Of a DNA stretch of 64,000 nt, positions 53,382-61,374 are shown piece by piece; the first letter of the stretch is position 1, and each line of letters begins with the position of its first letter. A program made the translations under genes and the position numbers. The notes below the pieces were generated by a model. It ran no database searches, had not been told where the DNA came from, and worked only from the letters and a program-made list of their open reading frames with translations. The stretch covers positions 496,001 to 560,000 of the forward strand of contig NZ_PJBJ01000030.1 in NCBI RefSeq assembly GCF_002836475.1, written 5' to 3'. Source of the DNA: Flavobacterium sp. ALD4 (lineage in GTDB: Bacteria; Bacteroidota; Bacteroidia; Flavobacteriales; Flavobacteriaceae).

Positions 53382-54134
53382 ATGAAAACAGCATTAATTA
53401 TAGGAGGAAATAGTGGTATAGGAAAAGCAACTGCACTGCAATTAGCAGAACAAGGTATTGAAGTGCATATTGTAGGTGTAACCGAAAACAAGCTAAATGA
53501 AGCAAAAACCGAAATCGGAAAAGTAGGTAAAGTAACTGCACATCAAGTAAACATCAGTAACACTGCCGAAGTAAACGCTTTTATCACAGCGCTAGATTCA
53601 ATAGCAAAAATTGACTATTTAGTCAATGCCTCTGGTATTTTTGGCCCAAAACCATTTTTAGATCATACTCTTGAAGATTACGATTCTTACCTAGATTTAA
53701 ACCGTGGTTTCTTTTTTATCACGCAAGCGGTAGCAAGGAAAATGAAAGAAAATGGTGGTGGAAGTATTGTAAATGTAGGTTCTATGTGGGCAAAACAAGC
53801 TGTTAAGGCGACCCCTTCTTCGGCTTATTCAATGCAAAAAGCAGGTTTACATTCCTTCACACAGCACTTAGCTATGGAATTAGCCGATTACAATATTCGT
53901 GTGAATGCCGTTTCTCCTGCAGTAGTAAATACTACTTTGTATCACGGCGTTTTTGGCGGAAAAGAAGAAGCCGAAAAAGCACTTGAAGGATTTAATGACT
54001 TTCATCCAATAGGTAAATTTGGATCTGCTGATGAAGTAGCTAACGCCATTGTATTCTTATTATCAGACAAATCAAGCTGGACAACTGGCGCTATCATAGA
54101 TGTTGATGGTGGTGTTATGGCTGGAAGAAATTAA
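53382..54134 (+). CDS. SDR-family oxidoreductase
   Basis: 250-residue short-chain dehydrogenase/reductase. NAD(P) motif GGNSGIG (7-13), NASG (about 86), catalytic Ser in VGSMWAKQA and Tyr/Lys in YSMQKAG (about 148-154), and a normal C-terminal end [13 protein letters not shown]. Substrate unknown. It sits behind an AraC regulator and ends at a strong terminator. Confidence 0.95.
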   Translation: MKTALIIGGNSGIGKATALQLAEQGIEVHIVGVTENKLNEAKTEIGKVGKVTAHQVNISNTAEVNAFITALDSIAKIDYLVNASGIFGPKPFLDHTLEDYDSYLDLNRGFFFITQAVARKMKENGGGSIVNVGSMWAKQAVKATPSSAYSMQKAGLHSFTQHLAMELADYNIRVNAVSPAVVNTTLYHGVFGGKEEAEKALEGFNDFHPIGKFGSADEVANAIVFLLSDKSSWTTGAIIDVDGGVMAGRN

Positions 54135-54161
54135 TTTATTAGAACAATTCTTATTTAACAC

Positions 54162-54193
54162 AAAACTGATAGTGCTTTTACACTGTCAGTTTT
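54162..54193 (+). terminator. Terminator after the SDR gene
   Basis: 13-base arms AAAACTGATAGTG and CACTGTCAGTTTT (one G-T pair), 6-base loop, T-rich tail. Confidence 0.9.
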
Positions 54194-54228
54194 TATTTAT
54201 AAAAATATTTAGATAAATAAAATATTAG

Positions 54229-54648
54229 CCCTTAGGCGAGGCGTTAAGCGAAATATTAACCGCTTTCCGTTTACAAAATAAAAGTTTTTATATCGAAATT
54301 ATTGAAGCTAGAAACCGTATTGGTGGCTGAATTCATACTATTAATTACTATACCGCTAAGGTAGAAAGGGGCACGACTGAGTTTAATGATATTCATCTGA
54401 ATTTAGCAATTTGCGCCCTAATAACTAAATCTTATAATTAACCGTATAACGCATTAGATAAATCTATACTTAATACTTTTATCGGTTCCTGAATGGAGAT
54501 ATAACCGCAAGAGCAGTGGTCCCAAAAAATTAAAAATACAATTAGGACCTTTTTCGGTCAGGAATCACTACCCGTTGCGTCTTATCATCAGACCGTTTGG
54601 GCCAAACTGAAAGAGACCAACAACGTCACACAAATAAATTTTAATTAA
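54229..54648 (+). pseudogene. Relic of a flavin amine oxidase gene
   Basis: Readable frame with the FAD-binding pattern LTAFRLQNKSFYIEIIEARNRIGG, then TGA at 54328 where the family has Arg, then IHTI and VERGTTEFND (resembling VE.GA.WF). The 3' part, in another frame, reads ESLPVASYHQTVWAKLKE. The 5' end and most of the middle are missing or scrambled. It lies between the SDR and the second AraC gene. Confidence 0.6.
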
Positions 54649-54657
54649 AAGACAATT

Positions 54658-55479
54658 ATGCTGTATACAGGACAACTCAATGAATTCATACGATTAGCAG
54701 AAATTGACGCTAGCAATTCTGATTTACTTAAAGAGAAAATTACTGATGGTTTAAGTGTAATTTGGTCTTTAGACGAATTAAAAATTAATGTTGACGGAAG
54801 CGAGCACCTGTTTCCAGCAAATTCAGTTTTATTTTTAACAGAGTACCACAAAGTAGCGGTTTTAAAAGTAACCAGTGCCCGTTTAATTCATTTTAATAGG
54901 GCTTTTTACTGCATTGCAGATCACGATAGCGAAGTAGGCTGTAAAGGGATTTTATTTTTTGGTGCTTCTCAATTCCCAAAAATAGCAATCCCTGATGAAG
55001 AGTTAGAGAAATTTGAGATACTCTGGAAAATGTTTGCTATCGAAATGGAGTCCAAAGACGATTTGCAAAATGATATGCTACTAATGATGCTCAAACGCTT
55101 ACTAATCTTGTGTACCCGCGTGTACAAAGAGCAAACGGAGCTGACTACATTTGACAAAAAACAATTGGATATTGTAAGGGAATATAATTACTTAGTTGAA
55201 AGCAATTTCAAAACCAAACATCAAGTAGCTGATTATGCTGAAATGCTGAATAAAAGTCCGAAAACACTCTCTAATCTATTCAAAAAGTACAACGAAAAGT
55301 CTCCTTTGCAAGTTATTCAAAATCGCACCATTCTTGAAGCGCGCAGACTATTACGCTATTCTGACAAAAGCATCAAAGAGATTGCTTATGAAATAGGTTA
55401 TGAAGACATTCAGTCTTTCAGTCGGTTTTTTAAAAAAATAGAAGGCGTCTCCCCTTCTGATTTTAAAAAAACAGTTTAA
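54658..55479 (+). CDS. AraC-family transcriptional regulator, second copy in the region
   Basis: 273 residues with an N-terminal cupin-like segment (about 15-100, ITDGLSVIWSLDELK) and a C-terminal double helix-turn-helix (about 175-273, KSIKEIAYEIGYEDIQSFSRFFKKIEGVSPSDF). It is not close to the one at 52425. It is the likely regulator of the AhpD-like/thioredoxin genes downstream, and a piece of its 3' end recurs at 57160-57300. Confidence 0.92.
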   Translation: MLYTGQLNEFIRLAEIDASNSDLLKEKITDGLSVIWSLDELKINVDGSEHLFPANSVLFLTEYHKVAVLKVTSARLIHFNRAFYCIADHDSEVGCKGILFFGASQFPKIAIPDEELEKFEILWKMFAIEMESKDDLQNDMLLMMLKRLLILCTRVYKEQTELTTFDKKQLDIVREYNYLVESNFKTKHQVADYAEMLNKSPKTLSNLFKKYNEKSPLQVIQNRTILEARRLLRYSDKSIKEIAYEIGYEDIQSFSRFFKKIEGVSPSDFKKTV

Positions 55480-55489
55480 TTCCTTTTTT

Positions 55490-55567
55490 AAGAGCTACTC
55501 CAGCGATCTACTCTATCTTTTATGCTCAACCCCAGCAGAAGAGGATCTCGCTCCTATCTTGGCTAAA
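55490..55567 (-). repeat. Dispersed imperfect-palindrome element, copy 4 (minus)
   Basis: Plus strand reads AGAGCTACTCCAGCGATC, CTATCTTTTATG, and later GAGGATCTCGCTCCTATC and GGCTA. Framework as in copy 45169, more diverged. Just behind the AraC gene. Confidence 0.6.
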
Positions 55568-55807
55568 GCGATTATGCATTTCCGATTGCCTCAATTTTTT
55601 ATTGTAAATTTCTTCAGTCCGAGTATTCCTCAATTGACAATTATATCCATAACGCTTTTCGATACTTTTTTTCATCGCATTCCACAAAAAAACACTTGAA
55701 CTGACGATTTTAATAGCTACGCTGCGCAACTAAAGTGCATCCTGTCATTAATTTGAGTAGTTGCACTCTTCCGTATGCCCTTTCTTAAGATTCATAAACG
55801 TTATCAC

Positions 55808-55895
55808 CTAGCCCCGATTGCAGTGGAAATCCTTTTTATTTTTCCTTTAAAAATAGAAAGATTGCAACGGAAAGCGGGACCTGCTTTTTTAAAAC
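55808..55895 (+). repeat. Dispersed imperfect-palindrome element, copy 5 (plus)
   Basis: TAGCCCCGATTGCAGTGG, AATCCTTTTTATTTTTCC, then AAAAATAGAAAGATTGCAACGG and AAAGCGGGACC. With copy 4 it forms an inverted pair about 240 bases apart. The AhpD-gene duplication has no counterpart of this stretch. Confidence 0.75.
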
Positions 55896-56049
55896 CACTC
55901 CATTTTGCGCTCCTAAAACTAAAAAAAATGCTTTTTTACCCCAAAAAAGACGTCACGGGAAGAATGGGTAACTCTGAGGGAAAAGCAACCTAACTTCAAG
56001 GCTTCCTTTCGTCGCACCTTTGTACCATCAAACTGAAACAATAGGAATT

Positions 56050-56208
56050 ATGAAAACAATACGCGCCATTGTCGAAGGCTTTAAAAGTGTTTTAGGCCTT
56101 AGCTCTACAAAAGAAACACCGCAATTAATAGCAGTAACACAAGAGAATTTTTGCCAGAATATGACAATCACAGATTACTACTGTGACGAAAGCAACTTAT
56201 TTGTATAA
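56050..56208 (+). CDS. 52-residue protein preceding the AhpD-like gene
   Basis: ATG at 56050 gives 52 residues beginning MKTIRAIVEGFKSVLGL and containing two Cys (ENFCQNM, DYYCDESN). It lies 27 bases before the carboxymuconolactone-decarboxylase-like gene. A broken second copy in front of the second such gene (57402-57557) shows it is part of the duplicated unit. No family recognised. Confidence 0.7.
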   Translation: MKTIRAIVEGFKSVLGLSSTKETPQLIAVTQENFCQNMTITDYYCDESNLFV

Positions 56209-56235
56209 TTATTAATTCAAACAAAAAATAAAATC

Positions 56236-56769
56236 ATGTCAAATTTCAACGTACCAACAAGAGAAGAAGTTTCTGAAAACAATCAAGCCATTTTTGATAA
56301 CCTTGAAAAAGGTGTGGGCTTTGTTCCTAATATTTATGCCGCAATGGGGCATTCAAAAAATGCTTTAGGTAGCTATTTACAATTTTCGGGAGCAGCAACT
56401 TCATTAAGCAAAAAAGAAAAAGAAGTAGTTGACCTAGCCGTTAGTCAATTGAACGGATGTAGGTATTGCCAGTCAGCACATACTGCTGGAGCTAAAATGA
56501 ATGGATTTACAGACGAACAAGTTATTGAACTAAGAAAAGGAACTGCTAGCTGGGATAACAAAATTAACATTTTGGTAAAAACTGCGGTAAGTATTACAGC
56601 CAACAATGGGAAAATAGGAACAGTAGCTTTGGAAGAATTTTATGCTGCTGGTTATACTAAAGAAAACGTAGTTGATTTAGTTGTCGCTATTGGGATTATT
56701 ACTATTACCAACCTATTTCATAATGTTACTGATGTAGCAATTGACTTTCCCGTAGCAGTAGAATTGTAA
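56236..56769 (+). CDS. AhpD-like carboxymuconolactone decarboxylase family protein, copy 1
   Basis: 177 residues of the AhpD/CMD family. The redox motif E-x11-C-x2-C-x3-H is complete: Glu63, Cys75, Cys78, His82 (CRYCQSAH). Such proteins act as alkylhydroperoxidases or thiol-dependent peroxidases. The neighbouring thioredoxin (60 bases downstream) is a plausible electron donor. Paralogue at 57584. Confidence 0.93.
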   Translation: MSNFNVPTREEVSENNQAIFDNLEKGVGFVPNIYAAMGHSKNALGSYLQFSGAATSLSKKEKEVVDLAVSQLNGCRYCQSAHTAGAKMNGFTDEQVIELRKGTASWDNKINILVKTAVSITANNGKIGTVALEEFYAAGYTKENVVDLVVAIGIITITNLFHNVTDVAIDFPVAVEL

Positions 56770-56828
56770 TTAACAAACTTGCAAAAAGGAATACTAAAAT
56801 CTCTTTTGCAATTTAAAACATAGAAAAA

Positions 56829-57149
56829 ATGATACAACATTTAGATAAATTAAATTTTGATACAACTATAAATACGAATGATGTAGTGCTAGTAGACTTT
56901 TTTGCTGACTGGTGTGGGCCTTGTAAGGCTTTGCACCCTACTCTTGAAGAATTAGCGAAAGACTTTGAAGGTACAGCGGTGATTTCAAAAATCAATGTAG
57001 ATAAAAGCCCAGAGCTGGCAGCACAATTTAAAGTGCGAAGTATTCCTGCACTGTTCTATTTTAAAAACGGAGAAGTTGTAGGCACTCAAAACGGAGTGCA
57101 AAACAAGTCAACGATGGCAAGCTATTTAAAAAGTATTGTAAAAAGCTAA
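56829..57149 (+). CDS. Thioredoxin
   Basis: 106-residue thioredoxin fold with active site WCGPC (28-32), cis-Pro in RSIPAL and the usual end. No signal peptide, so cytoplasmic. It probably reduces the AhpD-like proteins of the cluster. A 3' remnant of a second copy is at 58169-58309. Confidence 0.95.
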   Translation: MIQHLDKLNFDTTINTNDVVLVDFFADWCGPCKALHPTLEELAKDFEGTAVISKINVDKSPELAAQFKVRSIPALFYFKNGEVVGTQNGVQNKSTMASYLKSIVKS

Positions 57150-57159
57150 TATCAGAGAA

Positions 57160-57300
57160 TTTGATTCTCTACGGCATTTCTTGCGCTAACGAAAAGCAAC
57201 ACAAGAGATCGAATGAATTGAGGGACCAGCATGGTCAAAAGCATCAAAAACTGTCTACTTTAAAAAAACAGAAGGAATCCCCTTCTTTATCCTTAAAAAA
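57160..57300 (+). pseudogene. Remnant of the AraC gene 3' end (duplicated)
   Basis: GTCAAAAGCATCAAA and TTTAAAAAAACAGAAGGA followed by CCCCTTC match the last ~130 bases of the gene at 54658-55479 after an internal deletion. It marks the start of the duplicated block. The frame is broken. Confidence 0.6.
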
Positions 57301-57401
57301 GCGTTAAAAAAAGAACGATAACTATTCGGAAAACACAACTTAACTTAAAAGTATTTTTTTTTTCGTATATTGACTACAACTACCTAATAAACAGATATTT
57401 A

Positions 57402-57557
57402 ATTAGAAAAATAGACAGTTATCGACAGGTTTAAATATTTATTAGGTCTTAAGACTCCAATAAGGTTAACTGAATTAATTGCAGTAGCACAAGAAATTTT
57501 TTAACGAATGCAGCAACTACAAAGTACTATTGTGACTAAAGCAGCTATTTTATATAA
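57402..57557 (+). pseudogene. Broken second copy of the 52-residue gene
   Basis: Shares TTAATTGCAGTAGCACAAGA, ACTATTGTGAC and the TATATAATTATTAA end with 56050-56208. The start is no longer ATG and a TAA interrupts it (near 57503). Situated in the same place relative to the second AhpD-like gene. Confidence 0.75.
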
Positions 57558-57583
57558 TTATTAATACACAAAAAAATAAAATC

Positions 57584-58117
57584 ATGTCAAATTTCAACGT
57601 ACCAACAAGAGACCAAGTTTCTGAAAACAATCAAGCCATTTTTGATAACCTAGAAAAGGGTATTGGATTTGTTCCTAACATTTATGCCGCAATGGCACAT
57701 TCTAAAAATGCCTTGGGTAGCTATATGCAATTTTTAGGTGCTGCGACCTCATTAAACAACAAAGAAAAAGAAGTGGTTAACTTGGCCGTTAGTCAGTTAA
57801 ACGGATGTAAATACTGCCAAGCAGCACATACTGCGACGGGTAGAATGAACGGTTTTACGGACGATCAGATTATTGAACTAAGAAAAGGAGAAGCAAGCTG
57901 GAATAACAAAACCAATGTTTTAGCACAAACGGCACAACGCATTGCGGAATCCAACGGACAAATAGGAGCTGATTCTTTGAACGCTTTTCATGCTGCGGGT
58001 TACACTAAAGAGAACTTGGTTGACTTAATTGTTGCAATTGGAGTCATTACAGTCACCAATATTCTTCACAATGTGACCGATGTGCCTATTGATTTCCCTT
58101 TAGCTGTTGAATTGTGA
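57584..58117 (+). CDS. AhpD-like carboxymuconolactone decarboxylase family protein, copy 2
   Basis: 177 residues closely similar to 56236-56769, including E-x11-C-x2-C-x3-H (CKYCQAAH). Intact although the duplicated genes on both sides are broken, which suggests selection for a second gene copy. Regulatory context is unclear because its leader holds only the decayed small gene. Confidence 0.93.
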   Translation: MSNFNVPTRDQVSENNQAIFDNLEKGIGFVPNIYAAMAHSKNALGSYMQFLGAATSLNNKEKEVVNLAVSQLNGCKYCQAAHTATGRMNGFTDDQIIELRKGEASWNNKTNVLAQTAQRIAESNGQIGADSLNAFHAAGYTKENLVDLIVAIGVITVTNILHNVTDVPIDFPLAVEL

Positions 58118-58168
58118 TTAATAACGATGTTACGGATTGAAACTAAAATCCTTTGAATTAATTAAAAC

Positions 58169-58309
58169 CCAGCGCTGTCAGCAAAGTTTAAAGTGAGAAG
58201 TATTCTTGCCTCACTCTATTTTAAGAACGGAGAAATTATAAGTACTCAAAACGGAGTAAAAACCAAATCAAAGATGAATAGTGATTTAACAAATATTATA
58301 AAAAATTAA
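58169..58309 (+). pseudogene. 3' remnant of a duplicated thioredoxin gene
   Basis: In frame from 58169 to TAA 58307 it reads LSAKFKVRSILASLYFKNGE and QNGVKTKSKM, matching the C-terminal ~45 residues of the intact thioredoxin at 56829. The WCGPC half is absent. The next gene starts 4 bases later. Confidence 0.85.
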
Positions 58310-58313
58310 AATC

Positions 58314-59045
58314 ATGAAAAAATTAACATTAGTATCAATAGTATTATTATTCGCGAATCAAATATTTGCCCAATTACCAGATCCTGGTTTTGAAGTAGAT
58401 GCAAAAACCGCCATTGTTATTACTGATCCTCAAAATGATTTCCTCAGCCCAGAAGGAGCAACTTGGGGCGTCGTCGGAGAGAGTGTAATGAGTAACAATA
58501 CAGTAGAAAACTTAGATCAGCTTTTTAAAATTGCCAAAGAAGAAAATATCACTGTTTTTGTATCTCCACACTACTATTTCAAACATGATCATAATTGGCA
58601 AATTGAGGGATCCCTAGAAGCCTTAATGCATAAAATCAATATGTTTAATAGAACAGGTGTACTAACAACTGTAGGGTTTGAAAACTCTGGTGCCGATTGG
58701 CTAAAGCAGTACAAAAAATATATTGGAGAAACAAACGTAATTGTGACTAGTCCCCATAAAGTATATGGTCCCGAATCAAATGATTTGGCTTTACAATTAA
58801 GAAAACATGGTTTTGATAACGTAATCTTAGCGGGGATGTCTGCCAATTTATGCACAGAATCTCATATGAGGGACTTAGTAGAATCCGGCTTTAAGGTTGC
58901 AGTAGTAAAAGATGCAACAGCTGCCGCTATTTTGCCAGGGTTAAATGGTTACGAAGCGGCTTTAGTAAATTTTCAAATGATTGCAAGCCATGTTTTTACT
59001 ACAGAGGAAATTGTAACTGAGATTAAAAACTTCAAAAAACAATAA
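58314..59045 (+). CDS. Exported isochorismatase-like cysteine hydrolase
   Basis: 243 residues with a signal peptide (MKKLTLVSIVLLFANQIFAQ). The cysteine-hydrolase triad is visible: Asp38 in ITDPQNDF, Lys near 90 (YYFKHDHNW) and Cys near 180 (SANLCTESHMRD). Related enzymes act on nicotinamide, isochorismate or N-carbamoyl compounds; the substrate is not known. Four bases before the OsmC gene, so co-transcribed. Confidence 0.9.
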   Translation: MKKLTLVSIVLLFANQIFAQLPDPGFEVDAKTAIVITDPQNDFLSPEGATWGVVGESVMSNNTVENLDQLFKIAKEENITVFVSPHYYFKHDHNWQIEGSLEALMHKINMFNRTGVLTTVGFENSGADWLKQYKKYIGETNVIVTSPHKVYGPESNDLALQLRKHGFDNVILAGMSANLCTESHMRDLVESGFKVAVVKDATAAAILPGLNGYEAALVNFQMIASHVFTTEEIVTEIKNFKKQ

Positions 59046-59048
59046 AAA

Positions 59049-59483
59049 ATGGGAAAGAAAATAAGCATAAAAAACCTACCTACGGGATACCAATCCTTAA
59101 TTACAAACGGTAGACATGCAATTGTAGGTGATGAGCCTACAGCAAGCGCAGGAACCGATTTAGGGTTTTCACCTGAGGATTTAATTCTCTCTAGTATTGC
59201 GATGTGTAAGGTAGCTACTGTGCGCTACATTGCCAGAAAAAATAAATGGGAAATTGGAGAAGTTGACGGCGAATTTGAACTAAACGTAAAACGCGGTGAA
59301 GCCGGAAAACTAAGTACTCATGTTACTGCTAAAATTAAAATTGAAGGCGACTTAAATGCAGAACAAAAAAGGGAATTACTTAAACAAGCCGATGCATGTT
59401 ATGTTCACCGCATGATTGAAGGCGAGTGGAGTATAGAAAACGCAGTAGAACTTACTGAAGAGGCAGAAAAGGTTTTGGTTTAA
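59049..59483 (+). CDS. OsmC-family peroxiredoxin-like protein
   Basis: 144 residues of the OsmC/Ohr fold with both catalytic cysteines, Cys53 (SSIAMCKV) and Cys117 (ADACYVHRM), as in thiol-dependent hydroperoxidases. It fits an organic-peroxide-defence role alongside the AhpD-like proteins and thioredoxin. Confidence 0.93.
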   Translation: MGKKISIKNLPTGYQSLITNGRHAIVGDEPTASAGTDLGFSPEDLILSSIAMCKVATVRYIARKNKWEIGEVDGEFELNVKRGEAGKLSTHVTAKIKIEGDLNAEQKRELLKQADACYVHRMIEGEWSIENAVELTEEAEKVLV

Positions 59484-59641
59484 TAATAACTTCATATACC
59501 ATCACAAATTTGGACACAAAGGGTTTGGCTTTAATAAGCTAAACCCTTTGTTGTATGCTAACAAACCCAGAAACATTTGGTACAGATACTCTTATTTTAG
59601 TACTTTTGAGATTATTAAAAAATAATACAATCTTAAAAATA

Positions 59642-60376
59642 ATGAAAAAATTCCTCAAAATCATTGCCATTATTATTCTTGGCCTTACTATCTCGATTGC
59701 AGGGTTCTTGTATTTTATAAGCAAGACACTACCTGTAGGACAGCAAGGACTAAAAGCAGAACAACTTACTGACAAAATTCAGGAGGCTATTAATCAAAAA
59801 GCTTGGGATACTACAGCTGCAGTTTCTTTTAGCTTTAGAGGAAATCATCATTACCTCTGGGACAAAGAACGCAATTTAGTGCAAGTAGAGTGGGATAGTC
59901 AAAAAGTGCTTTATAATACTCAAACGTTAGAAGGCGTGGCTTATGAAAACGATAAAAAACTCACCGACTCTGAAAAAGCAGATGCTATAAAAAAAGCAAA
60001 TGACCACTTTAATAATGATTCCTTCTGGCTTATTGCGCCTTTCAAATTACGAGACGCTGGTACTACCAGAAGTATCGTGATGCAGGATAATCAAGAAGCT
60101 CTAATGATTACTTATGCTTCTGGCGGAAGCACACCTGGAGATTCCTATGTATGGTTATTAGACAAAAATTATATGCCAAAAGCGTGGCGCATGTGGGTTA
60201 GCATTATTCCTGTGGGCGGACTGGAAACAACTTGGGAAGATTGGAAAATACTTCAAAACAATCTAAAGATTGCAACAAGCCATAAAGGCTTAATTGATTT
60301 AAAACTAGAAAATGTTAAGACAGGACAATCGATCGAAGAAATTAATAATGGGATAGATCCGTTTACTGAATTATAA
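59642..60376 (+). CDS. Membrane-anchored protein of unknown function
   Basis: 244 residues. One N-terminal helix (about 5-26, IIAIIILGLTISIAGFLYF) acts as signal anchor; the rest is periplasmic and rich in Trp (e.g. KAWRMWVSIIPVGGLETTWEDWK). I do not recognise the family; it may bind lipids. The start 59642 is preferred over 59555, which lies in the 3' flank of the OsmC gene. Confidence 0.8.
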   Translation: MKKFLKIIAIIILGLTISIAGFLYFISKTLPVGQQGLKAEQLTDKIQEAINQKAWDTTAAVSFSFRGNHHYLWDKERNLVQVEWDSQKVLYNTQTLEGVAYENDKKLTDSEKADAIKKANDHFNNDSFWLIAPFKLRDAGTTRSIVMQDNQEALMITYASGGSTPGDSYVWLLDKNYMPKAWRMWVSIIPVGGLETTWEDWKILQNNLKIATSHKGLIDLKLENVKTGQSIEEINNGIDPFTEL

Positions 60377-60415
60377 ATTTTAATATTTACAGAATACTAC
60401 TCGTTACTGTTAATC

Positions 60416-60448
60416 CAAAAAGGAGACCATATGAGTCTCTCTTTTTTT
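60416..60448 (+). terminator. Terminator after the membrane-anchored gene
   Basis: GAGAC/GTCTC stem (60423-60427/60435-60439) extended by a G-T pair and A-T pairs, followed by a T-run. Confidence 0.7.
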
Positions 60449-60480
60449 AATTCAGAACACTATAATTGAATACGATAAGA

Positions 60481-60512
60481 AAACCCCAGTCCCACAGAGG
60501 TACTTGGGGTTT
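60481..60512 (-). terminator. Terminator after the RDD gene
   Basis: AAACCCCA pairs with TGGGGTTT, with a one-base bulge in the outer part of the loop end; minus strand runs into TTCTTAT. The two terminators close the convergent genes. Confidence 0.65.
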
Positions 60513-60515
60513 GTA

Positions 60516-61016
60516 TTATTCTGCTTTTCCAAATTCTTCTGGGTTATTAAAAAACCGTTTGCTTTTTGCCAGTCTCTTTTTCTTAACCACGTAGGTACCC
60601 GAAAGACTATCATGCCAGCCTCTGGAAATCGAGCCTAAATAAGACAAGCCTTCAAAAACAATAAACCGACTTAAGGTTCTGATAAAAATCATTTTGATCG
60701 TGGGTTTTGAACCATCACTTGTAACAACAATAGTTCGCGTAACTAATTTCGCCAGTGTTCGGGAGAAATAAACTTCGGTTAAAAAGTAATACAAAAACAG
60801 TATTAGCAATCCGTATGCAATAATTTCTACTAAATTCATATTTTCAACCCAGCTAGAAACAGCAAAGTTATTTGTGGCTTCGGCTATTAAGACAATAGTA
60901 GTTCCTACACTCAAAATAAGGATGTAAATAAAGACTAAGTCGATTATTAGGTTCAGGAAACGTTGTCCTTGTGAAGCAAGTACATTCTCTGTAATTGTAA
61001 ATTTTTTATTTTTCAT
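60516..61016 (-). CDS. RDD-family membrane protein
   Basis: 166 residues with the Arg-Asp-Asp-type first helix (QRFLNLIIDLVFIYILIL, about 16-33) and two further hydrophobic segments (about 37-57 and 65-85). The family is linked to ion or small-molecule transport; no partner seen. Ends with a basic tail. Confidence 0.85.
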   Translation of the reverse strand: MKNKKFTITENVLASQGQRFLNLIIDLVFIYILILSVGTTIVLIAEATNNFAVSSWVENMNLVEIIAYGLLILFLYYFLTEVYFSRTLAKLVTRTIVVTSDGSKPTIKMIFIRTLSRFIVFEGLSYLGSISRGWHDSLSGTYVVKKKRLAKSKRFFNNPEEFGKAE

Positions 61017-61162
61017 ATTACCAGTTTTTTAGACACCAAAAAGAACAAAACTCGTATTAACCTACTCAAATATAAGCAATTAATATTAAAATATTAATCA
61101 GAGTATTCATTATTACAAGTTTATTTTTGGTTCTTAGATACTGTATTTACATTACATCCATG

Positions 61163-61290
61163 GCCCTGATTGTCCCAAAGCGCAGGGATAAATCCTTTTT
61201 TACTTCCGTTGAAGTTCGCTTGAAAAGCGAGTGTGGACAACAAGTGAAAAAGATTGTAATCTCGTCTTAAGGACGAGACGGGAAATCGCT
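61163..61290 (+). repeat. Dispersed imperfect-palindrome element, copy 6 (plus)
   Basis: GCCCTGATTGTCC, AAATCCTTTTTTACTTCC, then GTGAAAAAGATTGTAATC and GACGGGAAATCGC. An internal hairpin (CTCGTC/GACGAG) lengthens it relative to the others. It lies between nrdA and the RDD gene, reading against nrdA. The rest of 61017-61374 holds no gene. Confidence 0.65.
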
Positions 61291-61317
61291 ACAATGCTAA
61301 AAAAGTGTAACATAAAA

Positions 61318-61347
61318 AAACAGCTACCAAAAATTTGATAGCTGTTT
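61318..61347 (-). terminator. Terminator after nrdA
   Basis: On the minus strand AAACAGCTA-CAAA pairs with TTTG-TAGCTGTTT with one internal mismatch, followed by T7. Confidence 0.9.
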
Positions 61348-61374
61348 CTCTTTATTCTATTTTCTATTTTCTAA

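Noticed and set aside
55526-55993. Two open frames across 55526-55729 (minus) and 55775-55993 (plus)
   Set aside because: They translate the dispersed repeat elements and their spacer; no independent coding signal.
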